A stretch of DNA of 64,000 nt, from the NCBI GenBank assembly GCA_916610825.1, contig OU744448.1, positions 24,974,174-25,038,173 of the forward strand, written 5' to 3'. The notes beneath the pieces are model-generated. The model was not told the origin of the DNA. It made no database searches and saw only the letters and a list, made by a program, of their open reading frames with translations. The first letter of the stretch is position 1. The number at the start of each line of letters is the position of its first letter. A program made the position numbers and the translations under genes. Shown in pieces: positions 27,800-40,700 of the stretch. Origin of the DNA: Haliclystus octoradiatus. Its lineage: Eukaryota; Cnidaria; Staurozoa; Stauromedusae; Haliclystidae.

Positions 27800-27935
27800 A
27801 ATCCTGCGAGTCAAACTCCAACTCTGACAGGAGTATCCATAGTGTTGAACAGGAGCCGGACTGGAGTGAATGTCTTGCCGGACCGGAGTGAATGTCTTGC
27901 CAGACAGCCCGGAGTGAATGTCTTGCCAGACAGGA
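27800..27935 (+). repeat. Interspersed repeat ending in a small minisatellite
   Basis: AAACTCCAACTCTGACAGG and GACTGGAGTGAATG match the PRPF31 intron copy at 4005-4130. GGAGTGAATGTCTTGCC then repeats three times (27868-27925) with variable linkers. Confidence 0.7.
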
Positions 27936-28589
27936 GCAGGTGTGGGTAGTTGCAGCCGGAATGTAGGATGCAATCCTTGTAATTTCATAATAAGCACTGC
28001 ATAGCTGAATATTATCTGGATGTTTCAGCCTAGAGTTTGAGTTAGCTGGGACAGTTTTCGGATTCGAAGTCTGACAGTTCTGATTCCATACGCATATGTT
28101 TCAGACTAAAAATCAGCCTACTGAAATGCCATACAATTAACAAAAGTGAAATACTGCAAACATCTAATGTATAATGCTAAAAAATAACAAATATTAATTA
28201 TTATCTGTTAAGTCGTTTGATACATTTGATGGGTCCCTTTTATGTGTTACAAATTAATTCAATTATATTGGAGTCGCAATTAAGCTATATATAATGGTTA
28301 ATAATGTCTTTGTATTAGATATAGAATTATACATCTTCCATTTTACTTCTTTTATCAGCTGACAACAAGCGTTGCTATCTTGTATGAACTGAGTTATTTT
28401 GTTCTGACCAGCAGTTTTAGATTATCAAAATATCTCACATATTTTTCACATGTTTTTTTTATGTACATATCAAATTGGATATTATAGTATATATAATTCA
28501 GGGTATATAATAACCAGCTCTAACTGGAGGTAATTATGAGGTGTAACGCGTTGAGGTGTATCATAGGTACATTTCAGTTTCCAAAAATC

Positions 28590-28595
28590 TTTATT
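28590..28595 (-). terminator. Possible poly(A) signal of the receptor kinase gene
   Basis: TTTATT reads AATAAA on the minus strand, about 170 bases beyond the stop. A second candidate is at 28687-28692. Confidence 0.4.
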
Positions 28596-28763
28596 GATAA
28601 GTTATACAGTAATTAGATATTTTATCGTAATTTTGATAAAGTCGTTTCTTTTGTTGTCACGCGTTTGTTTCATTTAACTTTATAATTTATTTAAAATAAT
28701 AAGATTAATAAAAAGCAGCATGTAGAAAAGAATCCTTTTATCGCATATTAAAGCAGCTATAGA

Positions 28764-31700
28764 TTAAGCCTCGATTCCTGCTGATGCATTGTATGGAATT
28801 TGTGGCATATTGTTTTGATCAACACCTGTGATTGCAATTGAGGGAACACGCATTCCTTCACTTTTTGTAACACCAACTTTTGATTTCATATTCGACATTT
28901 CAACATTACTTTTTTCACGAAGACTTTTATTTTTAGACCGTACAGGGGGTGAAGCATATCGTTTACTATCTCGTTTCTCAACATCATCTCTCATTTTATT
29001 GATGTCTTTTGTCAACCAATGTGGTTCATATTCCTTTTCATCAATTTTCTTACTACTGTTTCTTTTACCAACTTTTGTTAAATATTTTGGTTCAAACAGT
29101 TCATCTGGTTTTTCATTTTCATCAATCACTTTTTTCGAGCTGTTTCTTTTATTAGATTTTGTCAAGTATTTTGGTTCAAATGTATCATCATCCGTTTTTT
29201 CTTTTTCTTCGACGCCATCTTCAACATCTTTTTTATTCACATCCTCGTTTTCATCTTCTTCGATGTCCTCGTTTTCAATTTCTTCGTCTGATGATTCTTC
29301 ATCTTCTATACTTCGAAATGAGGCTACCTTGTAATAATCTTTACCTTCATCAAAATTGAAATCTATATAAGCTGATCCTTCGGTTAACATTGAATCAAAT
29401 CGTTCTTTTAAATCAGAAAATGCTGGTCTTTCCGACGGATCCTCATGCCAGCAATGGAGCATGACATCATATCTAAATATAGTAATAAATCATAATCAAA
29501 AAGAATAACTTAATAATAAGATCAGGTATTTAGATTTTCAGTTATGATGCAGAAGATGCGAGAAGCATGAAAGTTAGGGTTCTGTTCTTCAAAGATTGTA
29601 AACATATGAAGCTCAATACAAACCACTGATTCAGCCACTATATCGCTTGGTTTTATCAAAGGATTATTTAGGAAACATTTTTCAGACAAATTTCCTTCAA
29701 ATCACGCCTTATAATGACATCTAATACCTGAATTTTAAGTTTGTAATTTGGTCATAATTATCAGCAATGGATTGACCAGGGCTTCTGACTGTCAATCTCA
29801 GGGCGGGTTTGAAAGCAGTCGAGAAGCACTACTGGATGGTGACATGAGTGAGATATCCGTCCATATTAAACGCACACACATTGCGAACAAAGCAAATTAT
29901 ACAGTGTACATCTCTCTATACTGATGAGATAATGTGTAGCCAGCACGTGGAAAAAAATCAGTTGATCCACAGGCCACACACTACATTACGAAGCATACTC
30001 TAATTATTATTTTATTGTTATACTTACATTACATATTACTTATTATTAATTTATATGCTTACATTTCATCCGAACAGTTATCTGGCTTTTCCATTCTGAA
30101 ACCATTCTTCAACAATCGTAACAAATCTTTATTATCAATTGTAGGATATGGAGTACCACCTATCAGAGATAAAAATCTAAATAATCAACTTATGAAGCAA
30201 GTGAAATAAACAAACAATTATTATCATTTTCGATAATTATATTACTGTTATTGTTGTTATAATATAATTTTGTGGAAGGAAGGAAAGGGGAGAGTTAAAT
30301 CATCGCAGTACGTTGGTAGTTCTATCGTATCTTCACCATTCTATAGTAATTATACTATAATCAGTACCTTCAGCATTTTATGACCTTGCTGAAATTAAAA
30401 AATATCAAATCATATTTCAACTTCACAGATATCACGACAAGTGGTATCTATATATTAGTCAATAATTGATAATAATATCAGCCATGCATCGTGAAAATTC
30501 CGTAAATCCTTGTTTCCATTCCGATTCCGAAAGGAGAAGTTCCGTTGATAGTTAAAAGTGTTATACTGTACTGTAGAAATCCATATTTATATTATTACTA
30601 CCTGGCGGGGGGGGGGGTAATATTCCACAGTAGGCGAGCATTAAGACCCTCACATTTAATGTTTTCATTATCAACACGAAGGAAAAGTCCAAAACTTTTC
30701 AAAATTGATTCCGTAAAATGCCTTAAGAATCTGGAAAAGGGACCCCCTAAAATGGCACGTCCCCGTATAGACGATGTATGGAAGTGCCATGGGAAGTGCC
30801 CCCATGTATTACTACTACAGCGTCATCCGTTGAGTGCAATCCTGCTTACATTATTTGCAACCTGAAGTCGATACTCTTTACACCGCCTTGTTTAAGAACA
30901 TGCAATGATTTAGTTGGCTTTCAATTTAATATGAGGTGAGTTTGGTAAATAAAACAGGCTACAGTGATGCTTCGTCAAACAAATTCTTGTATATATCCTG
31001 ATGTTAATGATTATGGGGCATCAAAGCATACTTCAAGAAAACAATTTTTCTATTGAATACAACTGAAATTAATTATGATAACTTACCAAGGGTTGCAATC
31101 TCGAATAATACAACACCATAGGCCCACCTATAAAGGTATAAACATTCATTTATATGAATTAGTAGCCGAAAAATACAAAGAAAGACCGTAGTTCAATGGT
31201 GTTATAACAGCATATTACTGAACAGTGAAATGTAAAAGTCATATAGGGGCAACATTGATAGTCCTCACAGTTTTTTTTGTGTTGGAAAGAGTTATTGAGT
31301 AAAAGATGTTATAAATTGAGCATTACCCCTGCGAAAAACGTTATTGAGTTTATGAACTGTTTAGTAATAGTTCATGAACTTTATTGAACAGGCCATGAAT
31401 ATTTCATGAAAGCGAGTCATTTTATAAAGTTCATGAACTATTTTCACAGGAGCATAAAGTCATGTCTGCCAATCTGTTTTACAATGAGAGTTAAAATATT
31501 CAATTACTATTTAGCAACTCATTGAGCCACTCATGAGTGAACCACTGAATCATCATTGAGCCACTCAGGAGACATTAATATTGTATGAAGTTGGAAGTAG
31601 GTTTTGAATTGTATTCTAATATACTTACACGTCACTCTTTGATGTGAACACTTGATCAAATATAGCTTCTGTAGACATCCATTTCAGAGGTAAGCGGCGT

Positions 31701-34700
31701 TGCTTTTTACTAGTATACATCTTTTCTTCGTAAACAAGTCGTGTCAAACCAAAGTCTGAAATTTTAACAGTCTTATTGGTTCCGACCAACACATTCCTGG
31801 CAGCCAGATCACGATGAACGAATCCTTTATCAGAAAGGTATTCCTAATGAAAAAAAAAAACATTACAATGCTAGGAAAGGCTTAGGTTTTATGATTGAAC
31901 AAAGACGGGGAATTTCATCAAAATCATAACCAAACAAAAATGCTTCAAAGTGATCAAATGTCATCAACTACATCAAGCACACCAATAAATCAAAAGTGAT
32001 GTTTCCAGTCACTTTGCTACTAAATGCCGTCTAAGTGAGTTCTTTATTTGAGTTATTAACTGTTTCAAAATTGATCGCTTCTGCTGGTAAGATGGAAGTA
32101 CAAACGAACGTCAGTATCTACCAAAAGGTTTAGCCGGTCGGAATCTTGGAAAATTTTCAATTTCTTTTTTCCAATTAAACGTTGAAGATTGACCTTCAAA
32201 TCAAACATTATCTTCTAAATTTTCTATATGGCTATCTTGAATATAGGATTGCAGGGCAACAAATTTTGTCGAACCCTTACATCTTTCTGTTAAAAGATGC
32301 GAAATATAATGCACAAGATATTAATATAAAAATACTTATGTAGTCTTTGCTGTTTCAATAGTGCTCGATGCCATAAATGCAGAGCTATTTAATATTAAAT
32401 CGATGTAAAAATCAGACATTTATATTTGCTACCAACAGTTTTTTGGTGATCACCAGGCAATTCAATCTATCTATTAATCTATCTAATAGATGTCTGATTT
32501 TTGAGTTAATTCATTATTAATGCATACGTTATATATGTGTAGTATGACTAACCATTCCAGTGGCAATCTGCCAACTGAACCCAAGAAGATCTTCTGGTGT
32601 TAAACTGCTACTTTCACTATTTGATTCAATCACATCAACAGGTGCTAAATAGTCAGGATCGGCTTCTTCGTCGCCTGTCGGAACAACAGCTGGCGGGGGA
32701 CCCATTAGCATTTCATCAGAATGCTAGAAATCAAACATGAAAATTCATAAACCTTAATTGAAGTAAAAGTAAACAATTTTGGACAGATTAAATAGAAATT
32801 TTGTGGGTCAAAATTAGCAATCCCTGTGAAAACAGGCTATGACAAACAAGTTATTTAACTCTCATGAACTACTTCATGAACTGTTTGTAAAGTTCATGAG
32901 CTTTATATCTTGAAAGATCTTATTTTCAGGGGATAAACAGATGGTCTCTTATAACTTTGGTTGCATTTAAAACTCCAGTGAAAAACACTATACACAAAGA
33001 TTCACAAGTAGTTGAATAAAGTTAAACAGCCAATTTTCTTTAATATTTGATGGGTATTCTTATTTCTTTCATGAATTCTGCTGTGAAAAACAGTTAAAAT
33101 AAAAGTAATGTAGACGGTGTCGCCCTACCGAAGGCACCCGTACCACTCTTCTATTTCTAGATGAGTGACTTTTTTTGCTGAGAGCAATGATTTTAAACAC
33201 TCTATGTTGATCTCAGCCGTGACACTGCAGATCAATTTCAACAGATTTCATGGCAGACAAGTCTCGATTGTCAATGCGTAACGATGCGCCGCAGCTATTC
33301 ACAATGCAATTCCCTCTGGACCATTTCATCCGCCATCCTCAGATGGTACTCATTTGATGTTTCAGATAAAGTCAAGGCTGAGTTGACCTTAGGGGGATTC
33401 GAATCACAGTCGATCAGATATAATTCGGTCTGAAGTTCGGTTGCTCTGCCATCTGAGCTAATCCACCCTCCATCATCGAAAAACAGTTCAAGGGACCATG
33501 AACAGTTAATGGATGTTAAATGGCCTTTATAAGTGATATTTTCACCGAGTGGATATTCAATTGATGTCGAAGCAGTAAATATAGAAGCAGTAAATATAGA
33601 AGCCTTACCACATTAGTATTTTCAGCTGATTCTCTGTATACATAAGATGGCCCTGTTGACGATGTTGAGCTAGCAAAGTACGGTGTTCCTTGCCCCTGTA
33701 AAATAAACCAATTGAATTTCATCAATACATATAGAAGCTGAAACTACCAATTTAAGTCAGATCTCAGATGTCATCAGACTGTAAATTTATCCCATACAAA
33801 AATACGTTCATGAGTTCATGAACGTGAAATTACCCACTTGGGCGATTTCATCATGAACTGTCCAAGTGTTCATTAAAATTTTTCTTAATTCATGAACCTT
33901 TCCCTTATTCCCTTTCCTGTAATATTCTGGGATCAGTTTACAAAGCGAATAAAATGTCTTTAACATTGATAGGCCTACTGTTTAGAGCTTTTGGTGTATT
34001 GCACTGAAATATTACATTTGTGACGAACAACCCATGTGAAAAATTTACAAAGAGTGAATGAACAGTTTACAAACTTTTTGAAAAGATCCATGAACTTGTT
34101 CATGGATGTTAAATGGCCTGTCTCTATGAATCTTTTTATGAACGGTTTATGAACAGTTAAAACAACCTTTAAAGCCATTTGACGTCCATGAACTGATATC
34201 CAATACAAATTATGAACACAGTTAGATATTATTTAAAATGAAAATTTATAACAACGATTTTACGTTCATGATTATATTTTGCATAATTTAATATCTCTCA
34301 TTTTATATTCCTACCTTGGTTCTTCTTTCTCTCAAATAATGCAGCAGATCTCCATAAGGCATATACTCAACAATCAAACACATTGGATCACGATGAGTAC
34401 AGCAACCTAACATACTAACAACATTCTGATGCTGACCAAGATGTTTCATTAATTTTATTTCCTCGTGAAATTCATAACTCTGGGATTCATCAGCTGACGC
34501 TAAACAAATTTTAATAGATAATTATAATGTGATAAAATGAGTACAGCAACCCAACATACTAACACCCAACAAACAAAATTATACCGCTTCGTTTACTGAG
34601 TGTTGTTTACTGAGTGAGCTTTGTTTTGTTTGGTGTGTATCATATTAAGAAATATATTATTGAATTATTGAATTATTGAATTGAATTATTGAATAAACCG

Positions 34701-37700
34701 TCTGAAGAGCGTCTTTACGCGAAACTCAGAGTAACGGAGTAAACTCGTGATCTTTGATCTACTATTTATATTGCTCTGCTTTTAGCATCGAGCACTCAAA
34801 TTGATGTTTTGCCCACACAATTACTTTATGTAAATATATATATATAGTACTTACGTTGTAACATTTTGACAGCAGCCTTAATCGCCATATCTTCACAAGC
34901 AACAGGTTTATCTTTTCCTGCTTGCGGTAACAATGCACCTTTAACAGTTCCGACATAAACTTTACCAAATGCACCTTCGCCAAGCACTTCACCAATGACA
35001 ATATCACCAGGTAATAGTTCCCATTCATCGTAGTCAGATATATCAAGGTAGCTGTAAATATCAAAGTTTAATTGATACTGTATAAAAGTATGTTTGATGC
35101 AATACCCGCCAACAATAGTGACAAATATACAATACACTTTTGGGGTATAGCCTGCATGCTAGCATTGTCAATTTTACATATTACCAATTCCTATTAATCA
35201 GCAGACAAGTGGAATAAACACAAACAAGAGTGATTTAATTATTCTAGTATTTAATTTGAGAAATGATTGATACGTGTGTGTATGTGTGTGTGTATGTATG
35301 AAGGTATACAATAACTAGTGATGTGTATGTAAAACAGCGGGTCAGAGGATGATCGATTGAGAGGCGCATAGTCCAGAACACACGCCATGGAGCATGATCG
35401 ATATATTTTTGACACAAAAAAGTAAATCCAGCAAGTAAAAACCTTTGTATTTCATGAATTTACAAATGAAAAACCATGCGTCACATGGTACAAAATAAAC
35501 CAATCAGATCTTGTAGAAATTAACATGTTTGAACATTGAAGACTACCAGTACTAACATCTTATAAACACTACATGGACAGTTCACGAAAAACTAAATGGC
35601 TTATTTTTCATGAACCTTTCACATGAACTGTCAATGAACCGTTTTCACATTTGGTTGATGTGGGTAAAATTAAACATTAGTCGTTATCGAAATATCCATT
35701 CACTTACTTGTTTTCCTCATCAAAACCAAAGTCAAGAAGTTTTCTATTTTTCAATTTATAGCAAAATACAGCAAAAATCAATATCAGCAGCAACAAGATC
35801 AATAATCCAATAACAATACCAACAATAGCACCAGCACCTGAATGGAAAATAATATTATAGAAGAATTATACTATTGAAAAATTTAAGATATTCAACAGTG
35901 CCTGATGTTATGTACTTCATTTGGTATAATAATGTTATTAGTGGTATAAAAATTCTAAATACAATGTGTGCATTTTACTATCATATATTTTATTTTATTG
36001 TTTATTTTGATCGTATTGCAAAATGATTAAAATAATTTTTCAATTTGAACGCGTAAAAAAACTTAAAAATCGAACTTCTTTTTGCGCGAAATAAAAATAT
36101 GCCCACACCTTTGGGACATCTTTTCTGCTTGAAATGATTTCATTTAACCGATTAATTTCAAGAACAAAGCGAAGAAAATGATAATGGTTGTGAATTAACG
36201 GAAATAAAAACAATCATACCTATACCATCGTCATTCTTTAACACTATTGGTTGATTAGTTGGTCTATTAGTAGGAGGTGGTGTGGGTCTATCAGTTGCAC
36301 CAGTTACTGCAATAAAAATATCTTACCCATTACACATTGATAATCATAATGAAAAATACACACTTTTATGAAGTAAATAAGAAATTGTATTATAATATAA
36401 TGATACTTATGTTGTCTTTGACAGTGCGTTAGGTACATTCAATGTAGTAGAGCTACTATATTTACAATAATAAATACAGAGAAAACAGAAAATAGGGTTC
36501 ATTTATTTATTTATTGATTAATCAATAACAATGAAATGGAGGCAATCTATGTAGATCAGATCGCCTGATAATTGGAATACAGCATGAAACTTGAAGTATC
36601 AAATATATATTTCTGAAATGCTTTCTCAATATGTATTATTATTGATATATTGTAATATTATAATCAATTATGTTACATGCACATTTAATGATTTATTGAA
36701 GTTGTTGCTATGAATCTGTTTATCAAATAATGGTGAAGTGTAATTTGCAAAGTGGAAATAACTGAAACATTCAACTGCGAAAAATGTGTTGAGTTCCTGA
36801 ATTGTTCCTAAAGTTTTCATCAACAGAACACCTTATAAACAGTACACGGACATTTCATGAAAATTGGGCCATTTAACATTCATGAAGTGTTCATGAACTA
36901 CTGAACAGTTTTTCGCAGGGGCATTTCCATGGACGGTTCATGGTCAGGTTTTTTGATTTCATTTGCTGATTTTTTTATATGATTTGGCACAAGATTGAAT
37001 TCCCTACTAGTAAGTGAGATGGTATTGCCAGGCTCCGACAAAACCCAGCCACCTGGCAACTAGGTTTCCGGAAGGCTGGCCAAAATTCAGAAGAAAAATG
37101 ATTTCGTTTTCTCCTCAAATTTACAGAAATGACAATATTACAATTAGGAACCTTTCAGATGAATAGTGTACACAGGTTTTTTGAATAAAAAGTCAGGATC
37201 AAAACATTTTTCAGACAACCAGGGTATCACCCTACCGAAGGCGCCTGCATCACTCTTCTATTTCTAATAATAAAAAAATTGACCATGGAAAGTTCATTGT
37301 TTAAACAAATATTAGGAAAGCAATAATATTTTGAAATTTACCTCCTGCTTTGATTAATACAAATGTGGCGAGCACCAAATCTGCCTGGGTTGAAATTACT
37401 GTTGACAATGGAAACACAGCTACAACCTTTATAAAGAACAGTTAATTCATTTAAAGATTTGTTGAAAAGAAGAAAACCTATATGCCTAATTCATACTATG
37501 GATTTTGGATATAGAGAAACCGTAGGACGTTATATCAACTGGCAACTGCTGACACTGCTGTAAGATAATTGGGGTTGAAGATATTAGAACAGAAACAAAT
37601 TTATGTCAACATTTATTTATCATAATAAAAAGTCAGGAAAAAGTCGCTTTGTTGCCCACTTCGCTGTGTGGACAGGCAAACTTCTGCTATCATCAAATTT

Positions 37701-40700
37701 GAAAAACTTAACCATATTTCCATTCGTTTATTCAGCTAACAGCAAATTTGGCATCAAATATCAGCAAATTCCATTATCACCTCATCCCTAATTACTTCAT
37801 ATTGTAGGCCTACTAGAGTCAGTATATCTAGGTCTTGAAACTAATCCTAATCAAATTAAGTTTTCCAGATTTAGTAGACTAGAAGGACATGGAAGAATCT
37901 AATAAAATTTTACTCCCGAGAGAATAAAAATATTTCCAATTATCAAAATCCATGTAATTCCTTGTGATATATTGGCTTACAGGTTGAGTTTGACATTCCT
38001 CCCATCCAATTCTCCCACCCTTGGTTTTAATAAAATAGATACACTAGTTAAAATTGTAAGCAAAATAATACCTTTACTCCATAATCACCACCAGGAGTAA
38101 GAAATGGTAAAGTGAAGGTTGTTACCTAATTGAAAAAACATCTGTTATTAGCAGCTTACTGTCATTAAATTGTGATCATGAATCTAGCAGCAAACACATT
38201 ACTTATCAAACAACTCTCTTCATCTGATCTATTATCAAATTAAATACAAATTTAAAAGTTTATCAAATTTATGGGTTTAAAATATAAATATTAATAATAA
38301 ATATACATCATTGGGACATACAAACAGTTTTTGAACAGTTCATGAAAATTGGGTAATTTTACGTTCCTGAATGTTTTATTGCAGAGAAGGCTTCAGTCCT
38401 CCAATGGCTTTAAACATTGAAGAATCAAATCTGTCTTGACAATGGCGTATAATTGAAAATTGATTGTCAATGAATTATCAGCGTCATCATTTTGGAACAA
38501 GAGTTTCATGAAAATGTAATTGTTAATATTTCTCTGAATGTTTTATGAAAAGCATGAAAGGATATAGAGCATAAAGTATAGAAATAGATATCCCACCAAC
38601 CAAGCACCTAGGTCAGAGCTCATCAGTTACTGAGTTTAATGTCACAGTAGAAAGAAAGGCTACTCCATAAATAATTGATGACAGTACTTGAGAGAAATAC
38701 ATCAAAAGGAAGGGATAATTCTCATCTCATTAAATTTAGTGATCACACTGAATAAGTAAACATTGAAGTAAGACTAAAACTGTCTGCTATAGAGCAATGA
38801 TGATGATTATCACATTTGTTTAGCCTTATTTAATTTAATTTAGCAGGATTATATTTAACTTGGTTTACAAAATTATATATAATCTAATTGACTTCCCTAA
38901 TCAATTAAAAAAAAAAAACGTAACATCAGTAATCTGCGAGAACATTCCATGCAATTCGTTGCACGTTCACCGCCTGCAAAAAATTGCATATTTTACTAAT
39001 TTTTTATCGCATAATTCTCTTATGGAAACAGTTAACGGAATACATTATGACCTTTTCCTCCCTAGAAAAGTCTAGTTTAAGATTGGATAAGTTTGAATAA
39101 AGTAGTTACTGTAAGGATTCTCATCAGGCTGCACATCAGCGTAAATGATATTAATATATATAACATCCCTTTGCTTGCCTGTAAAAATATACATCTTATA
39201 AAAAATGAATTGAGAATGAAATATCAAACATCCATTAGAGTCTGAAATATTAAAATACTTACATTAAACAATGTGACATTTTGTGCTTCTGCCTCAACCA
39301 GGAGTGTAGAATTAAGGAGTGATATCAATGTTGGTCCATATCTTAGTAGATACGTTGTACTGTTTGGATGTGGAGACCATGATACAGTATAGTTGTAATA
39401 AAGTACATCCTCACAATATTGAATTGTAGTATTATCATCACTTGCAGTAGTGTCATTGGTAGTCAACGTTCCGTTATCTGATGGTATAGTTACATTTATT
39501 AATGTACCATTGCATTCCTCCACAAATGATTCATATGCAGTTGTCAAATCTATGAATGCTGTTACAAGTTAAAAGAGATTAAAAAGTTTGTTATATCAAC
39601 AATTGTCAAAATCTAATTGCCGAATTCCATCGGGAAGTCGTGGTTCAGTTTGCATATAATTCGCCAGATTTTGAATATTATAATTATTTGAACAAATTTA
39701 GTCTGAACATATTTTACACTTTTGTAATTACATAACCAAATATGTGAAATGTATATAGTAAATATGACGTAGCAAATTCCAAAGCTATTGATGTTTTTCC
39801 AGTCACATTACCTATAGAGCGGTCTTGGTACCCTACTCCCTGGTGGAATTTGACAAGTCTATTTTGTCAATCTAATTTTAAACACCTTTATTCAAATAAA
39901 TAGGATTGTTCATTTCATATTTCAAACGTTTTTTTATTTTTTTACCGCTAACAGGTTCATATTGACGCATGTACTGAAAATTTATTGATTACCTATTCTC
40001 AATTTATCAAGTGGCTATCAAGAGTATATGAAATGAAATTTGGATATCAATTTAAATTGATTCAGCATAGGCATAAAGATCAATTTTGAGGAGAAATATG
40101 GGTTTTACATGCATAAAAACAGAACCACCTTGCAATCTTGTTTGATGTTAAAGAGAATATGATGAATCTATCACACAAGCACACAATAACCCATTCATCA
40201 TTCTTCTTATTATTATTCAGCAGTACATTGGTGATAGCTGTAACATTCCATCCTGTATCTGCCTGTATGTAATACATACAAACAAATCAAATCAAATCAA
40301 AATTATTGTTATTATTATTCTTACGTAACGGTTTTCCTGGGCACAGAAGACTTGGATAATTTGGAATGGATTGACAACCTATAGGAAGAGAATCATAACA
40401 TACAATATATATTAAATTTGTAACATTTCGACATTCCTGAATGAAAGGAATAGGCTGCTTGAAATATGCTAAATTAATATTGACTATTTTCAGTACTTTA
40501 TGTAAAAGTACCAAATTTTTATTACTTAAGTTCAGTACTTTCTAATCTCATAGTGCAAAGACAGTCACATTATTTGTTAATTTCTAGAGAAGTGGTACAT
40601 CTTGCTAAGAGAAAAATGATTGTAAATGATCATTACTGTGGAAACATGTGGAAACAGCTCATGAAAAAGGGTCATTTAATATTCATTAACTTTTTATGAA

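Larger units (their letters stand above)
26862..28589. other. Intergenic, between two convergent genes
   Basis: It holds the 51-bp tandem array at 27338-27540, the repeat at 27800-27935 and a perfect 18-base hairpin near 27640-27665 (TATCTTTATTATTTAATAATAAAGATA). No gene was recognised. Confidence 0.6.

Noticed and set aside
28828-29334. 168-codon Ser/Phe-rich plus-strand frame
   Set aside because: It is the antisense shadow of the acidic receptor tail (Glu/Asp codons read as Phe/Ser codons).
40080-40277. Candidate extra receptor exon reading [10 protein letters not shown] on the minus strand
   Set aside because: It resembles a fibronectin strand, but the exons at 40325-40378 and 39263-39558 join in phase without it. 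Including it would need a poor donor (GTACTG) or run into a stop.
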